Shown here piece by piece: positions 43,100 through 51,556 of a stretch of 64,000 bases of DNA; positions within the stretch are counted from its first letter, which is position 1, and each line of letters begins with the position of its first letter. The stretch comes from Denitrobacterium detoxificans (GTDB taxonomy: Bacteria; Actinomycetota; Coriobacteriia; Coriobacteriales; Eggerthellaceae): the NCBI RefSeq assembly GCF_015062615.1, contig NZ_SUUH01000003.1, positions 124,001 through 188,000 on the forward strand. The letters run 5' to 3'. The translations under genes and the position numbers were made by a program. The notes under the pieces are model-generated. The model saw only the letters and a program-made list of their open reading frames with translations. It was not told where the DNA came from and searched no databases.

Positions 43100-45307
43100 A
43101 TGCCAGATCAGAAACCGCCTATTAAGCCCAGTTCCAGGACGACCGTCGTCTGGACGATCCTCATGGTTCTCATCTTCCTGTTCCTGGGTTCGCAGCTCAC
43201 GGGTATTGGTCATCAGGCGGAAACGCGCCAGACCGACAACCTGAAGACGAGCGAGTTCATCGCCGCCGTGAACGAGGGCCGCGTGCAAGACGTCACGTTC
43301 GATGCGGGCTCCGACACCGTTTCCGGCACGTACTATCCCGCGGCAACTGCGGGCGGCACCACCAGCGAAGCGTACAACACGGCTTTCCAGGCGCTTTCCT
43401 CGGCCCTGGGCACGCTGCATACCAACGACGAGGCTTCCATCTCCAGCACGGTCGAAACCAACGCACTCGATGTGCAGAACCTGGGTACGGAGCGCAATTA
43501 CACGGCAACGTGGGTGGGCCAGGATTCGCTGGGCGAGCTCATGGCCGCCCATCCCAACATCAGCTACCAGGTCACGCTGCCTTCCGGTTTGCTGTCCGGC
43601 TTGCTGTCATATCTGCCCATGATTCTTATTGCCGTCTTTTTCGTTTGGATGTTCTACCAGATGAACAAGGCGAATAGCTCTCAGATGTCCTTCGGCAAGA
43701 CGAAGGCGAAGATGGCTTCCGAAGAGCGTCCCGACGTGAAGTTCGACGACGTCGCTGGCGTCGACGAGGCCGTCGAGGAGATGCAGGAGATTCGCGACTT
43801 CCTGGCCAACCCGAAGAAGTACCAGGACATTGGCGCGAAGATTCCCCGTGGTTGCCTGCTGGTGGGCCCTCCGGGTACGGGTAAGACGCTGCTTGCGCGC
43901 GCCGTTGCCGGCGAGGCGGGCGTTCCGTTCTTCAGCATCTCGGGTTCCGACTTCGTGGAAATGTTCGTGGGCGTGGGCGCAAGCCGCGTGCGCGACCTGT
44001 TCAAGCAGGCCAAGGAAGCCGCTCCCGCCATCGTGTTCATCGACGAGATCGACGCCGTGGGTCGTCAACGTGGTACGGGCCTGGGCGGCGGTCATGACGA
44101 GCGCGAGCAGACGCTCAACCAGTTGCTCGTGGAAATGGACGGCTTCGAGGCCAACGACTCCGTGGTCCTTATTGCCGCCACCAACCGCTCCGACGTACTC
44201 GACCCGGCCCTGCTGCGTCCCGGCCGCTTCGACCGCCAGATTGTGGTCGACGTGCCCGACGTGCGCGGCCGCGAGAAGATTCTGAACGTCCATGCGAAGG
44301 GCAAGCCCATCGCGCAGGACGTCGACCTGCCCAAGATCGCCAAGCTCACGCCTGGCTTCACGGGTGCCGACCTGGCAAACCTTCTGAACGAGAGCGCCCT
44401 TCTTACTGCTCGCCGCAACAAGAAGGTCATCTCCATGGAAGAAGTTCAGGACAGCATGGAGCGCGTCATCGCCGGCCCCGAACGCAAGGGCCGCGTGATG
44501 GACGACCAGACGAAGACGACCATTGCCTTCCACGAGAGCGGTCATGCCCTGGTAGGCCATACGCTTCCGCTGGCCGATCCGGTACACAAGATCAGCATTG
44601 TCAGCCGCGGTCGCGCGCTGGGCTACACTCTGTCCATTCCCAAGGAAGACAAGGTGCTGAACAGCCGCAACGAGATGATGCAGGAACTGGCCGTGCTTCT
44701 GGGCGGTCGTGTTGCCGAGGAAATCTTCTGCGACGACATCACCACGGGCGCCAGCAACGACCTCGAGCGCGCTACCAAGATGGCTCGCCAGATGGTCACG
44801 CAGTACGGCATGAGCGCCGAGCTTGGCACTCAGATTTTTGGCCAGCCGAATCACGAGGTGTTCCTGGGCCGCGATTATGGCAACACGCAGGACTACTCCG
44901 AGGAAACGGCTCGTCGCATCGACGACGAGGTCGCACGCCTCATGAAGCATGCGCACGATACCGCCTACGAGATTCTCTCCAGCCACAAGGAGCAGATGAA
45001 CCTCATGGCATCGGTGCTGCTCGAGCGTGAGACGATCGACGGCGAAGCCTGCCAGGCGCTGCTCGACAACGAGTGGAGCGCTTACCTAGAGCATGAGCAG
45101 AGCGAAGCCGGCAAGGCCGAGCGCGAGCGCGCGGCTACCACGGTTGTTGCGCCCGAAGAGGTTCCCGCCCCCGTTGCCACGCAGACACAGATCCCGCAGC
45201 CTCCCGCCCAGCCGGGTTCGGGCGCTCCGGGCGTGCCGTATGCGCCGAAGCCCCAGCATCCGCATGCGGGCGAGGGTTCCGATTCGCCCTCTTCCAACAA
45301 TCAGTAG
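43100..45307 (+). CDS. ftsH: ATP-dependent zinc metalloprotease FtsH
   Basis: About 735 residues from ATG 43100. Two membrane helices (VVWTILMVLIFLFLGSQLTG; LLSYLPMILIAVFFVWMFYQ) flank an outer domain that is longer than usual, about 150 residues, with an insertion rich in Ala, Thr and Ser (YYPAATAGGTTSEAYNTAFQ onward). The AAA+ Walker A is GPPGTGKT near 255-262. The zinc site is H478-E-S-G-H482, with a third ligand in the later LERATKMARQM region. The C-terminal tail is a Pro/Gln-rich disordered stretch. It degrades membrane and unstable cytosolic proteins. It follows hpt by 39 bases and precedes the folP-folK fusion gene by 23. Confidence 0.96.
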   Translation: MPDQKPPIKPSSRTTVVWTILMVLIFLFLGSQLTGIGHQAETRQTDNLKTSEFIAAVNEGRVQDVTFDAGSDTVSGTYYPAATAGGTTSEAYNTAFQALSSALGTLHTNDEASISSTVETNALDVQNLGTERNYTATWVGQDSLGELMAAHPNISYQVTLPSGLLSGLLSYLPMILIAVFFVWMFYQMNKANSSQMSFGKTKAKMASEERPDVKFDDVAGVDEAVEEMQEIRDFLANPKKYQDIGAKIPRGCLLVGPPGTGKTLLARAVAGEAGVPFFSISGSDFVEMFVGVGASRVRDLFKQAKEAAPAIVFIDEIDAVGRQRGTGLGGGHDEREQTLNQLLVEMDGFEANDSVVLIAATNRSDVLDPALLRPGRFDRQIVVDVPDVRGREKILNVHAKGKPIAQDVDLPKIAKLTPGFTGADLANLLNESALLTARRNKKVISMEEVQDSMERVIAGPERKGRVMDDQTKTTIAFHESGHALVGHTLPLADPVHKISIVSRGRALGYTLSIPKEDKVLNSRNEMMQELAVLLGGRVAEEIFCDDITTGASNDLERATKMARQMVTQYGMSAELGTQIFGQPNHEVFLGRDYGNTQDYSEETARRIDDEVARLMKHAHDTAYEILSSHKEQMNLMASVLLERETIDGEACQALLDNEWSAYLEHEQSEAGKAERERAATTVVAPEEVPAPVATQTQIPQPPAQPGSGAPGVPYAPKPQHPHAGEGSDSPSSNNQ

Positions 45308-45330
45308 TTCTTTTCAAGTGAGGTACGCCT

Positions 45331-46641
45331 GTGATTTGGCGTTGTGGTTCTTTTAGCTTCGATTCCAGGATGCCCGTTGTCATGGGCATCCTGAATGTCA
45401 CTCCCGATTCCTTTTCCGATGGCGGTTCGTATGCTAACGCGGAAGAGGCCATTGCCGCCGGCCTGTCCATGAAGGAAGCCGGCGCGCTCATTATCGACGT
45501 GGGCGGCGAGTCCACGCGCCCCGGTTCTACGCCCGTGAGTCCGCAGGAAGAGCTCGATCGCGTTCTTCCCGTCGTGCGCGGCTTGGTTCAGCAGGGCGTG
45601 TGCGTAAGCGTCGACACGCGCCACGCGTCCGTTGCGCGTGCTTGCGTGGAAGCGGGCGCTGCCATCATCAACGACATCTCGGGCTTCAGCTCTTCCGACA
45701 TGGTGCGTGTGGCCCAGGAATGCGAAGCGGGCCTTATCGTCATGCACATGCAGGGCGAGCCTTCTACCATGCAGCAGTTCACGCAGTACGATGATGTGGT
45801 TGCCGAAGTGCGCGACTATCTTGAACAGCGCTGCCGCATGCTCGAAGAGGAGGGCGTTGCGCGCGATCGCATTGCCATCGACCCCGGTCCGGGCTTCAGC
45901 AAGACGCCCAAGCAGACCATCGAGCTCATGCGCAACCTTCACGAGTTCGTGCGCACGGGGTATCCCGTCGTGGCTGCTCCCTCGCGCAAGAGCTACATTG
46001 GCTACGCTTATGGCATCGAGGACCCACGCGACCGCGACGAAGCGAGCGTCGAGGAAGCCCTCATGGCCTGCGAACTGGGAGCAAGCGTTGTTCGTATGCA
46101 CAACGTGCCCCTTACCGTGGAAAAGCTGGCGGCCATTCGACCCTACGTTTTGCTGGGCCTGGGCTGCAACGTGGCGCTCGTGGGCGAGCGCGGCCAGGAG
46201 CAGGAGGCGAAGATTGCCCAGCTCAATCAGGCGATTTCGTCTATCTGCATGATGCCCGATACCCAGATGATCGACTGCTCTAGCTTCTATGCTAGCGAGC
46301 CTGCGTACCTGGAAGATCAGGATGCATTCGTGAATGCGGTCGTTCTGCTGCGCACGGGCTTGGCGCCGCGCGATCTGCTGCAGTACCTGCACGCCGTGGA
46401 GGATAGCCTGGGCCGCGTGCGCACCGTGAAGAACGGTCCGCGTACGTGCGACATCGACATTCTGGATTATCAGCTTTACGTGTCCGACGACGAGCAGCTT
46501 ACGCTGCCGCATCCGTTGCTCACCGAGCGCGATTTCGTGGTGAAGCCGCTCCTCGAGCTGCTGCCGCGTCATATTCTTTCCGATGGCACGCTCGTTACGC
46601 TCGACACGGTAACCGTGGGCGCCGCGCAGAAGATTCGCTAG
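45331..46641 (+). CDS. folP-folK: Fused dihydropteroate synthase / HPPK (FolP-FolK)
   Basis: About 436 residues from GTG 45331 (GAGGT upstream); ATG 45370 is an alternative start. Residues 1 to about 268 are dihydropteroate synthase: VVMGILNVTPDSFSDGG, IIDVGGESTRPGSTPV, MHMQGEPSTM, AAPSRKSYIG and the final RMHNV. From about 270 the chain continues into hydroxymethyldihydropterin pyrophosphokinase, with VLLGLGCNVALVGER and the catalytic NGPRTCDIDILDYQL. Both motif sets are intact, so one polypeptide would carry out two consecutive folate steps. HPPK makes the pyrophosphorylated pterin and DHPS joins it to p-aminobenzoate. No folE or folB is adjacent. It ends the cysK-ftsH run, followed by a terminator-like stem-loop. 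Confidence 0.92.
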   Translation: MIWRCGSFSFDSRMPVVMGILNVTPDSFSDGGSYANAEEAIAAGLSMKEAGALIIDVGGESTRPGSTPVSPQEELDRVLPVVRGLVQQGVCVSVDTRHASVARACVEAGAAIINDISGFSSSDMVRVAQECEAGLIVMHMQGEPSTMQQFTQYDDVVAEVRDYLEQRCRMLEEEGVARDRIAIDPGPGFSKTPKQTIELMRNLHEFVRTGYPVVAAPSRKSYIGYAYGIEDPRDRDEASVEEALMACELGASVVRMHNVPLTVEKLAAIRPYVLLGLGCNVALVGERGQEQEAKIAQLNQAISSICMMPDTQMIDCSSFYASEPAYLEDQDAFVNAVVLLRTGLAPRDLLQYLHAVEDSLGRVRTVKNGPRTCDIDILDYQLYVSDDEQLTLPHPLLTERDFVVKPLLELLPRHILSDGTLVTLDTVTVGAAQKIR

Positions 46642-46671
46642 TCGCGTATTTCATCTGAATAGAGGAAACAA

Positions 46672-46704
46672 GAAGCGCAGGGGAGGCCTTCGCCCCTGCG
46701 CTTC
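46672..46704 (+). terminator. Perfect 12-bp stem-loop after folP-folK
   Basis: GAAGCGCAGGGG at 46672-46683 pairs exactly with CCCCTGCGCTTC at 46693-46704 over a nine-base loop. No T-run follows, so efficiency is uncertain. Confidence 0.6.
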
Positions 46705-46786
46705 AGTAACCCAGTGTGACGTTGCGGTTTTTGGGGAGGATTTGGAACGTCGCATAGGCTGGGCTTCCATAACTCTAAACCCAAGC

Positions 46787-46797
46787 GTATATTATAC
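46787..46797. promoter_or_regulatory. Palindrome GTATATTATAC upstream of the MATE gene
   Basis: An 11-base odd palindrome (GTATA-T-TATAC) that includes a TATTAT -10-like word, 127 bases before the MATE start. It could be a promoter with a repressor site. The 130-base leader that follows contains no open frame with a ribosome-binding site. Confidence 0.35.
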
Positions 46798-46923
46798 ACG
46801 AAATGGCACCGCATGTATAGCATTACATTGCGGCTATGCGTCTATTGTGCGCGTTCTCGCAAGCTTGGCTAAACGGAGTAAGCTAGGTGAGCATTACACA
46901 ACGATAAGTAAGATAGGGGCATT

Positions 46924-48429
46924 GTGGCAGAAGCACGAAACGATCTGTTTGATTCGGCATCGAGCACGGGAGCGCCCGTAGGGCAGGACCCGAAGAACCC
47001 GGGGCGCGACGACAAGGTCAATCGCATGGGAAGCGCCAGCATTCCGCGTTTGATTACCGAGTTTGCCATCCCCAGCATCATCGGCATGGTGGTGAATGGG
47101 GCGTATAACATCATCGATTCGATCTTCCTGGGTAGTGCGATGCATGAAACGGGCCAGGCCGCGGTTACCGCCGCCGTGCCTATCATGATCGTGTTCATGG
47201 CCATTTCCATGCTTATCGGCAATGGTGGCAATGCACTTGCCGCGCTGCGCATGGGCGAGGGCGATCGCCAGGGCGCCGAGCGCAGCCTGGGTAACACCGT
47301 CACGCTCTCCCTTATCGTGAGCGCAATCGTTGCCTTGCTCGCGTTTGTCCCGCCGTGCATCAACGGCCTGCTCTCCATTTCGGGCACTACGACCGAGGTG
47401 TGGGAGTATTCCAAGACGTTCATCCAGATTATTTCGGCGGGCTTCTTCCTGCAGTGCATCGGCATGGGCGTGAACAACTTCATTCGTACGTCGGGTAATC
47501 CCAATCGTGCACTGGGCACCATGATTATCGGCGCCGTAGTGTGCGTCATCTTCAACTACCTGTTCGTTATCGTGCTGGGCTGGGGCATTGCCGGTAGCGC
47601 ATGCGCCACGCTTGCGGGCCAGGCGGCAAGCTGCGTAAGCGTGCTCTGGTTCTTCATCTTTACCAAGAACGTGCCCATGAAGCTGCACAAGCGCTTCATG
47701 AAGCTCGAGCGTCGCACGGTTCGTCTGATCCTCTCGCTGGGCTTTGCCAGCTTTGCCATTCAGGCTGCTGCTGCCGTGGTCAACTTCGTGCTGAACAACC
47801 TGCTGGTGAAGTATGGCGCGCAGAGCGCTCTGGGGCAGGACGCGGCGCTGGCCAGCATTGGCGTGGTAAGCCGCGTGGCCATGTTCACGATCTTCCCGCT
47901 CATTGGCGTGGCCGTTGCGCTGCAGCCGCTGCTGGGCTACAACTACGGTGCTCACCTGTTCAAGCGCGTGCGCACCACGTTGTTCCAGGGCATGCTGGGC
48001 GGTACCGTTATCGCTGTTGCCATGTGGGTTGCCGTACATTTGTGGCCCAATCAGATCGTGGGCGCATTCGGCTTGGAGGATCCCGAGCTCATCGAGTTCA
48101 CCGTCTTCGCGCTGAAGGTGCAGCTCTTCTTGCTGCCGTTCGTTGCGTTCCAGATCATTGGTTCCAACTACTTCCAAGCCACGGGCCAGCCCGTGAAGAG
48201 CGCATTCCTCTCGCTTACGCGTCAGGTTCTGTTCCTCATTCCGCTGTACATCCTGCTGCCCGAGCTGCTTCCGCAGATCATGCCGCAGTACTCCGGCCTT
48301 GACGCCCTGTACTTCGCGGTGCCCTTGGCGGACTTCCTGGCCATCTTCACCACGGTTATTTTCATGCTTGTCGAGCTCAGGCGCATGAAGCGCTTGGAGT
48401 CGGGCGAGCTCGAAGCTGCCGCCTTCTAA
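46924..48429 (+). CDS. MATE family multidrug/sodium exporter
   Basis: About 501 residues from GTG 46924 (AGGGG about seven bases upstream). A hydrophilic N-terminus of about 35 residues precedes twelve membrane segments. ITEFAIPSIIGMVVNGAYNIIDSIFLG is the MATE opening; VNNFIRTSGNPNRALGTMI and QPLLGYNYGAHLFKRVRTT are the two conserved MATE loops. These proteins expel cationic drugs or bile-salt-like compounds using sodium or proton gradients. The specific substrate is unknown. It is followed 28 bases later by the MFS gene, so two exporters of different families appear to share a transcript. No adjacent TetR or MarR gene is present, though a palindrome lies in the long upstream region. Confidence 0.92.
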   Translation: MAEARNDLFDSASSTGAPVGQDPKNPGRDDKVNRMGSASIPRLITEFAIPSIIGMVVNGAYNIIDSIFLGSAMHETGQAAVTAAVPIMIVFMAISMLIGNGGNALAALRMGEGDRQGAERSLGNTVTLSLIVSAIVALLAFVPPCINGLLSISGTTTEVWEYSKTFIQIISAGFFLQCIGMGVNNFIRTSGNPNRALGTMIIGAVVCVIFNYLFVIVLGWGIAGSACATLAGQAASCVSVLWFFIFTKNVPMKLHKRFMKLERRTVRLILSLGFASFAIQAAAAVVNFVLNNLLVKYGAQSALGQDAALASIGVVSRVAMFTIFPLIGVAVALQPLLGYNYGAHLFKRVRTTLFQGMLGGTVIAVAMWVAVHLWPNQIVGAFGLEDPELIEFTVFALKVQLFLLPFVAFQIIGSNYFQATGQPVKSAFLSLTRQVLFLIPLYILLPELLPQIMPQYSGLDALYFAVPLADFLAIFTTVIFMLVELRRMKRLESGELEAAAF

Positions 48430-48457
48430 TCGACGACGACAATAACAAGGATGCACT

Positions 48458-49822
48458 ATGAGAGCTGAGCGCAAGAACGGGTTTTCGTACTTTGCCTTGG
48501 CTCTTATGGTGCTTGGGTCTAGCTTGGGAGGCATGGCCCAAACGGGCATGAACACCGCGCTTCCCTCCGTGATGACCGATCTGGCCATCACCACCGATGT
48601 TGCTCAGTGGCTGGTGACCGTATTCCAGCTCATGCTGGGCATCGTTATGCCGCTCGTGGCCTTTCTTTCGCGGCGATTCAGCACCAAGGCGTTGTTCGTT
48701 GCCAGCTCGCTGCTCTTTTCGCTTGGCAGCGTGGTAATCGCTCTCGCTACGCTCTTCCCCGTAGTCTTTCTGGGGCGCGTCCTCCAAAGTATTGCCGTTG
48801 CTATCATGCTCACCATGGTGCAGGTGGTGGTCTTCAAGAAGTTCCCGCGCGAGCGCTGGGGAACCATCATGGGGTTTGTGGGGCTGGCCATGGGATTTGC
48901 CCCTAACATTGGCCCCACTATCATGGGCGTGCTCATCCAGGCATGGGATTGGCGCGCGGCCTTCTGGTGCTTTGCCGGCATTTCGGCGCTCATTGCGCTT
49001 CTGTCGTGCTTCGCCATACATAAGAGCAACACCCAGCATGGCGCGTCGGGCTTGGACGTGCTTTCGCTTATCGCTTCCACGTTGGCTTTTGGAGGCCTGC
49101 TCATGGGCGTGTCGAACATTTCCTCGTTTGGCATGGGGTGGCAGTGCGTCGTTCCCTTGCTGGTGGGCGGCGTGTCGATGGCCTGGTTCGTGCGTCGCGA
49201 GTCGCAGGTGGCGAATCCGCTACTTTCTCTCGAGCCGTTCAAGAACCGTGATTTCACGCTGGGTACCATCATGACCTGCCTGCTCTTCAGCGCGTTCATT
49301 GGCGTTACGCTCGCGCTGCCCCTGGAGCTGCAGAGCGTGCATGGCCGTTCGGCGCTCGAAGCGGGCATGTCGCTTCTGCCCGGTACGGTTGCCGCGTTCA
49401 TCATGAACCCGGTGTCGGGCATTCTCTACGACCGCATTGGCGCGCGATACGTAACGTGCGTGGGCTCCGCCTTGCTCGTGATTGGCACGCTGGGCATGTA
49501 CGACCTGGGCAACATGGATTCCCTGCCGCTGGTTATGGCGTGGCAGGCGGTTCGCGCCTTTGGCATTAGCTCGCTCATTCAGCCGCTTACCACGTGGAGC
49601 ATGCGCAATTTGAATGAGTCCATCGTTGCCGACGGCACGAGCGTGAGCAACGCCGTGCGCCAGATTGCGGCTGCGTTTGGCACGAGCATCATGGTGCTAC
49701 TCATGGCCATTGGCGGCGAGGTAGGCTCCGTTACGGCGCTTGGCGTGAATTGCGCCATTTACTTCTCGCTTGCCTGTTCGTTCATTCTGATGGTGATGTC
49801 TTTCGCCCTGGTGAGGAAATAG
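48458..49822 (+). CDS. MFS exporter, DHA2 (EmrB/QacA-like) family
   Basis: About 454 residues, ATG 48458 with AAGGA upstream. Twelve to fourteen hydrophobic segments are visible. MNTALPSVMTDLAITTDVAQWLVTVF is the DHA2 first-helix motif in which a membrane-embedded Asp is involved in proton coupling. VFLGRVLQSIAVAIMLTMVQ and MGFVGLAMGFAPNIGPTIMG are motif B and C-like, the second marking a proton-coupled antiporter. The substrate is probably a lipophilic drug or metabolite. It is coupled to the MATE gene and its stop lies only a few bases before the bioY promoter/operator. No terminator is seen between them. Confidence 0.9.
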   Translation: MRAERKNGFSYFALALMVLGSSLGGMAQTGMNTALPSVMTDLAITTDVAQWLVTVFQLMLGIVMPLVAFLSRRFSTKALFVASSLLFSLGSVVIALATLFPVVFLGRVLQSIAVAIMLTMVQVVVFKKFPRERWGTIMGFVGLAMGFAPNIGPTIMGVLIQAWDWRAAFWCFAGISALIALLSCFAIHKSNTQHGASGLDVLSLIASTLAFGGLLMGVSNISSFGMGWQCVVPLLVGGVSMAWFVRRESQVANPLLSLEPFKNRDFTLGTIMTCLLFSAFIGVTLALPLELQSVHGRSALEAGMSLLPGTVAAFIMNPVSGILYDRIGARYVTCVGSALLVIGTLGMYDLGNMDSLPLVMAWQAVRAFGISSLIQPLTTWSMRNLNESIVADGTSVSNAVRQIAAAFGTSIMVLLMAIGGEVGSVTALGVNCAIYFSLACSFILMVMSFALVRK

Positions 49823-49823
49823 T

Positions 49824-49863
49824 TTGACGATTGTAAACCTATAGCAAAAAATAGGTTTACAAT
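49824..49863 (+). promoter_or_regulatory. BirA-type biotin operator and promoter upstream of bioY
   Basis: A perfect 13-base inverted repeat, ATTGTAAACCTAT at 49830-49842 and ATAGGTTTACAAT at 49851-49863, separated by eight bases. It contains TTGTAAACC-N14-GGTTTACAA, the known binding pattern of the biotin repressor BirA. A -35-like TTGACG (49824-49829) abuts it and a weak -10 lies inside, so binding would block transcription. The site lies 57 bases before the transporter gene that it would control. Confidence 0.9.
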
Positions 49864-49919
49864 CCCGCTTCACTCGACTAAAGTGAACCGCGTTCGCTAA
49901 TAGAGAGGAAGAAGAGGAC

Positions 49920-50492
49920 ATGCAAACTCGTTCATCGGCCGTATCACGTACGCGTTCCATTGCGTTTGCCGGGCTGTCGGTTGCTTTGCTGGCAGTATCC
50001 GCGTGGATTACCGTTCCGCTTGGCCCCGTGCCGTTCACCATGCAGACGTTCGTCATCGTTTTTCTGCTGCTTGCACTGAAGCCAAGTGAGAGCCTGTCGG
50101 CTATTGCCGCGTACCTGGTGCTGGGTGGTATTGGCCTGCCGTTGTTCTCGGGGATGAAGGGTGGCATGGTCGCATTGCTGGGGCCCACGGGCGGCTTCCT
50201 TTGGAGCTTCTTCGTTGCCGCCGCTGTGGCCATTGCGTTTTTGCGCGTGACGGGCAAGCGCTCCATTGTGTTCGAATACGTTGCCGCGGCAATCTACTTG
50301 GTAATCAGCTATGCGATGGGCTGGTTCTGGCTCATGACGTCCACGGGCATGAGCGCCGAGTCCGCATTCGTTGCCGCTGTCGCGCCGTTTATCGTTATCG
50401 ACATCATCAAGATCGTACTTGCCGTTCCCGCTGCGCATGCCGTGCGCAAGGCCGTTACCGACAAGGTGAAGCCTCAGGTTCAGGCTGCATAG
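49920..50492 (+). CDS. bioY: Biotin transporter BioY (ECF S-component)
   Basis: About 190 residues. It has six hydrophobic segments. SIAFAGLSVALLAVSAWITVPLGPVPFTMQTF and SAIAAYLVLGGIGLPLFSGMKGG are BioY signatures, and GPTGGFLWSFFVAAAVAIA is the biotin-binding region. BioY binds biotin with high affinity and works alone or with the ECF module (EcfAA'T), which is not in the window. A BirA-type operator sits upstream, so it should be repressed when biotin is plentiful. The C-terminus is basic and cytoplasmic. A stem-loop follows, then the convergent coaX gene. Confidence 0.94.
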   Translation: MQTRSSAVSRTRSIAFAGLSVALLAVSAWITVPLGPVPFTMQTFVIVFLLLALKPSESLSAIAAYLVLGGIGLPLFSGMKGGMVALLGPTGGFLWSFFVAAAVAIAFLRVTGKRSIVFEYVAAAIYLVISYAMGWFWLMTSTGMSAESAFVAAVAPFIVIDIIKIVLAVPAAHAVRKAVTDKVKPQVQAA

Positions 50493-50616
50493 TTTTCGAT
50501 TGATGCTCAGCAACGCCAGGCAACGGAAATGTCGCTGGTGTTGAGCGGATGGAATGCCCTAGGCATTGCCGAGTGGAATAGTTCGGTCCCCGCGCGTTCG
50601 CTTCGATTACTTTTAC

Positions 50617-50655
50617 GCAACCTCCCCTCTCTTTCATGCGGAAAGGGGAGGTTGC
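50617..50655. terminator. Stem-loop between convergent bioY and coaX
   Basis: GCAACCTCCC at 50617-50626 pairs with GGGAGGTTGC at 50646-50655. The interior forms CTTTC/GAAAG (50631-50635 with 50641-50645) around ATGCG, leaving a four-base bulge. It directly follows the coaX stop. No clear T-run is present on either side. Confidence 0.6.
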
Positions 50656-51426
50656 TTACTGCTCTGTCTTTGCCTGGTAGATGAGGCGAAGGCCCTGGAG
50701 CGTGAGCTCGGGGTTTACGTCGGTTACGGTTTGCGACAAGCTCGACATGAGATAGCCGAAGCCGCCGGTGGCGATGACGGGCGTTTCGGTGCCAAGCTGC
50801 TTCCAGATGCGGCGCACCATGCCGTCGATGGCATCTACCTGGCCGTATACGACGCCAATCTGGATGGCCTTCACCGTGGAATTGCCGATGGCGCACCCTG
50901 GGTCGGCAAGCTCGACGTCGGGGAGCAGGGCCGTGCGGTTCACCAGGCCCTCGATGGACGTTTGAATGCCCGGTGCGATGACGCCGCCCAGGAAGCGCCC
51001 GTTCTCGTCGATGACTTCGATGTTCGTGGCGGTGCCCAGGTCGAGCACGATGGCGGGGCTGCCATAGAGCGCGCGTGCGGCCACGGCGTCGGCCAGGCGG
51101 TCGGCGCCAGGCGTGCCGCCATATCCCGAGGTGTCGATCATGTCGGCTACCACGTTTGCGTCAACCGATACGACGGGGCAGTGGCAAAGCGTTTCCCCAA
51201 CGGTGCGCCACAGGCGGTTCAAGCTGGGAACCACCGTGGCAAGGGCGATGCCGGAAATCTGGCGCGCTTCGATATTTGCCATTTGGAACAGGCCGTTCAG
51301 CGCCACACGCGCCTCGTCGGAGGTCTGTTGGGCGTCGGTCTGCACGCGCCACATATGCAGCAACTCTTCACCCTCGTATACACCGAGAACGGTATGCGTG
51401 TTGCCTACGTCGATGGTAAGTAACAT
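50656..51426 (-). CDS. coaX: Type III pantothenate kinase
   Basis: About 256 residues. It phosphorylates pantothenate at the first step of coenzyme A synthesis. LLTIDVGNTHTVLGVY contains the catalytic Asp and phosphate-binding loop of the ASKHA fold. TPGADRLADAVAAR and IVLDLGTATNIEVIDENGRFLGG are the other CoaX signatures, and VIAPGIQTSIEGL contacts the substrate. ATGGFGYLM closes the nucleotide site. Type III enzymes are not inhibited by CoA. The gene converges on bioY; the close association of a CoA and a biotin gene also occurs in other bacteria where coaX neighbours birA. It is divergent from the response regulator gene with 130 bases between. Confidence 0.95.
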   Translation of the reverse strand: MLLTIDVGNTHTVLGVYEGEELLHMWRVQTDAQQTSDEARVALNGLFQMANIEARQISGIALATVVPSLNRLWRTVGETLCHCPVVSVDANVVADMIDTSGYGGTPGADRLADAVAARALYGSPAIVLDLGTATNIEVIDENGRFLGGVIAPGIQTSIEGLVNRTALLPDVELADPGCAIGNSTVKAIQIGVVYGQVDAIDGMVRRIWKQLGTETPVIATGGFGYLMSSLSQTVTDVNPELTLQGLRLIYQAKTEQ

Positions 51427-51556
51427 GTACGTGTCAGCCCCTTAGCGGTTCGAAATTGTATTTTGGGTGATATGATAATACGAGCTCAAGAAAAACTTCT
51501 GTTCACCTTCCGATTCGGCACGTGTCGCATCGGCGAACATAGTCAAGGAGCAGCCC

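Noticed and set aside
46642..46923. Possible riboswitch or small gene before the MATE gene
   Set aside because: No known aptamer pattern was recognised, and the short frames here lack ribosome-binding sites.
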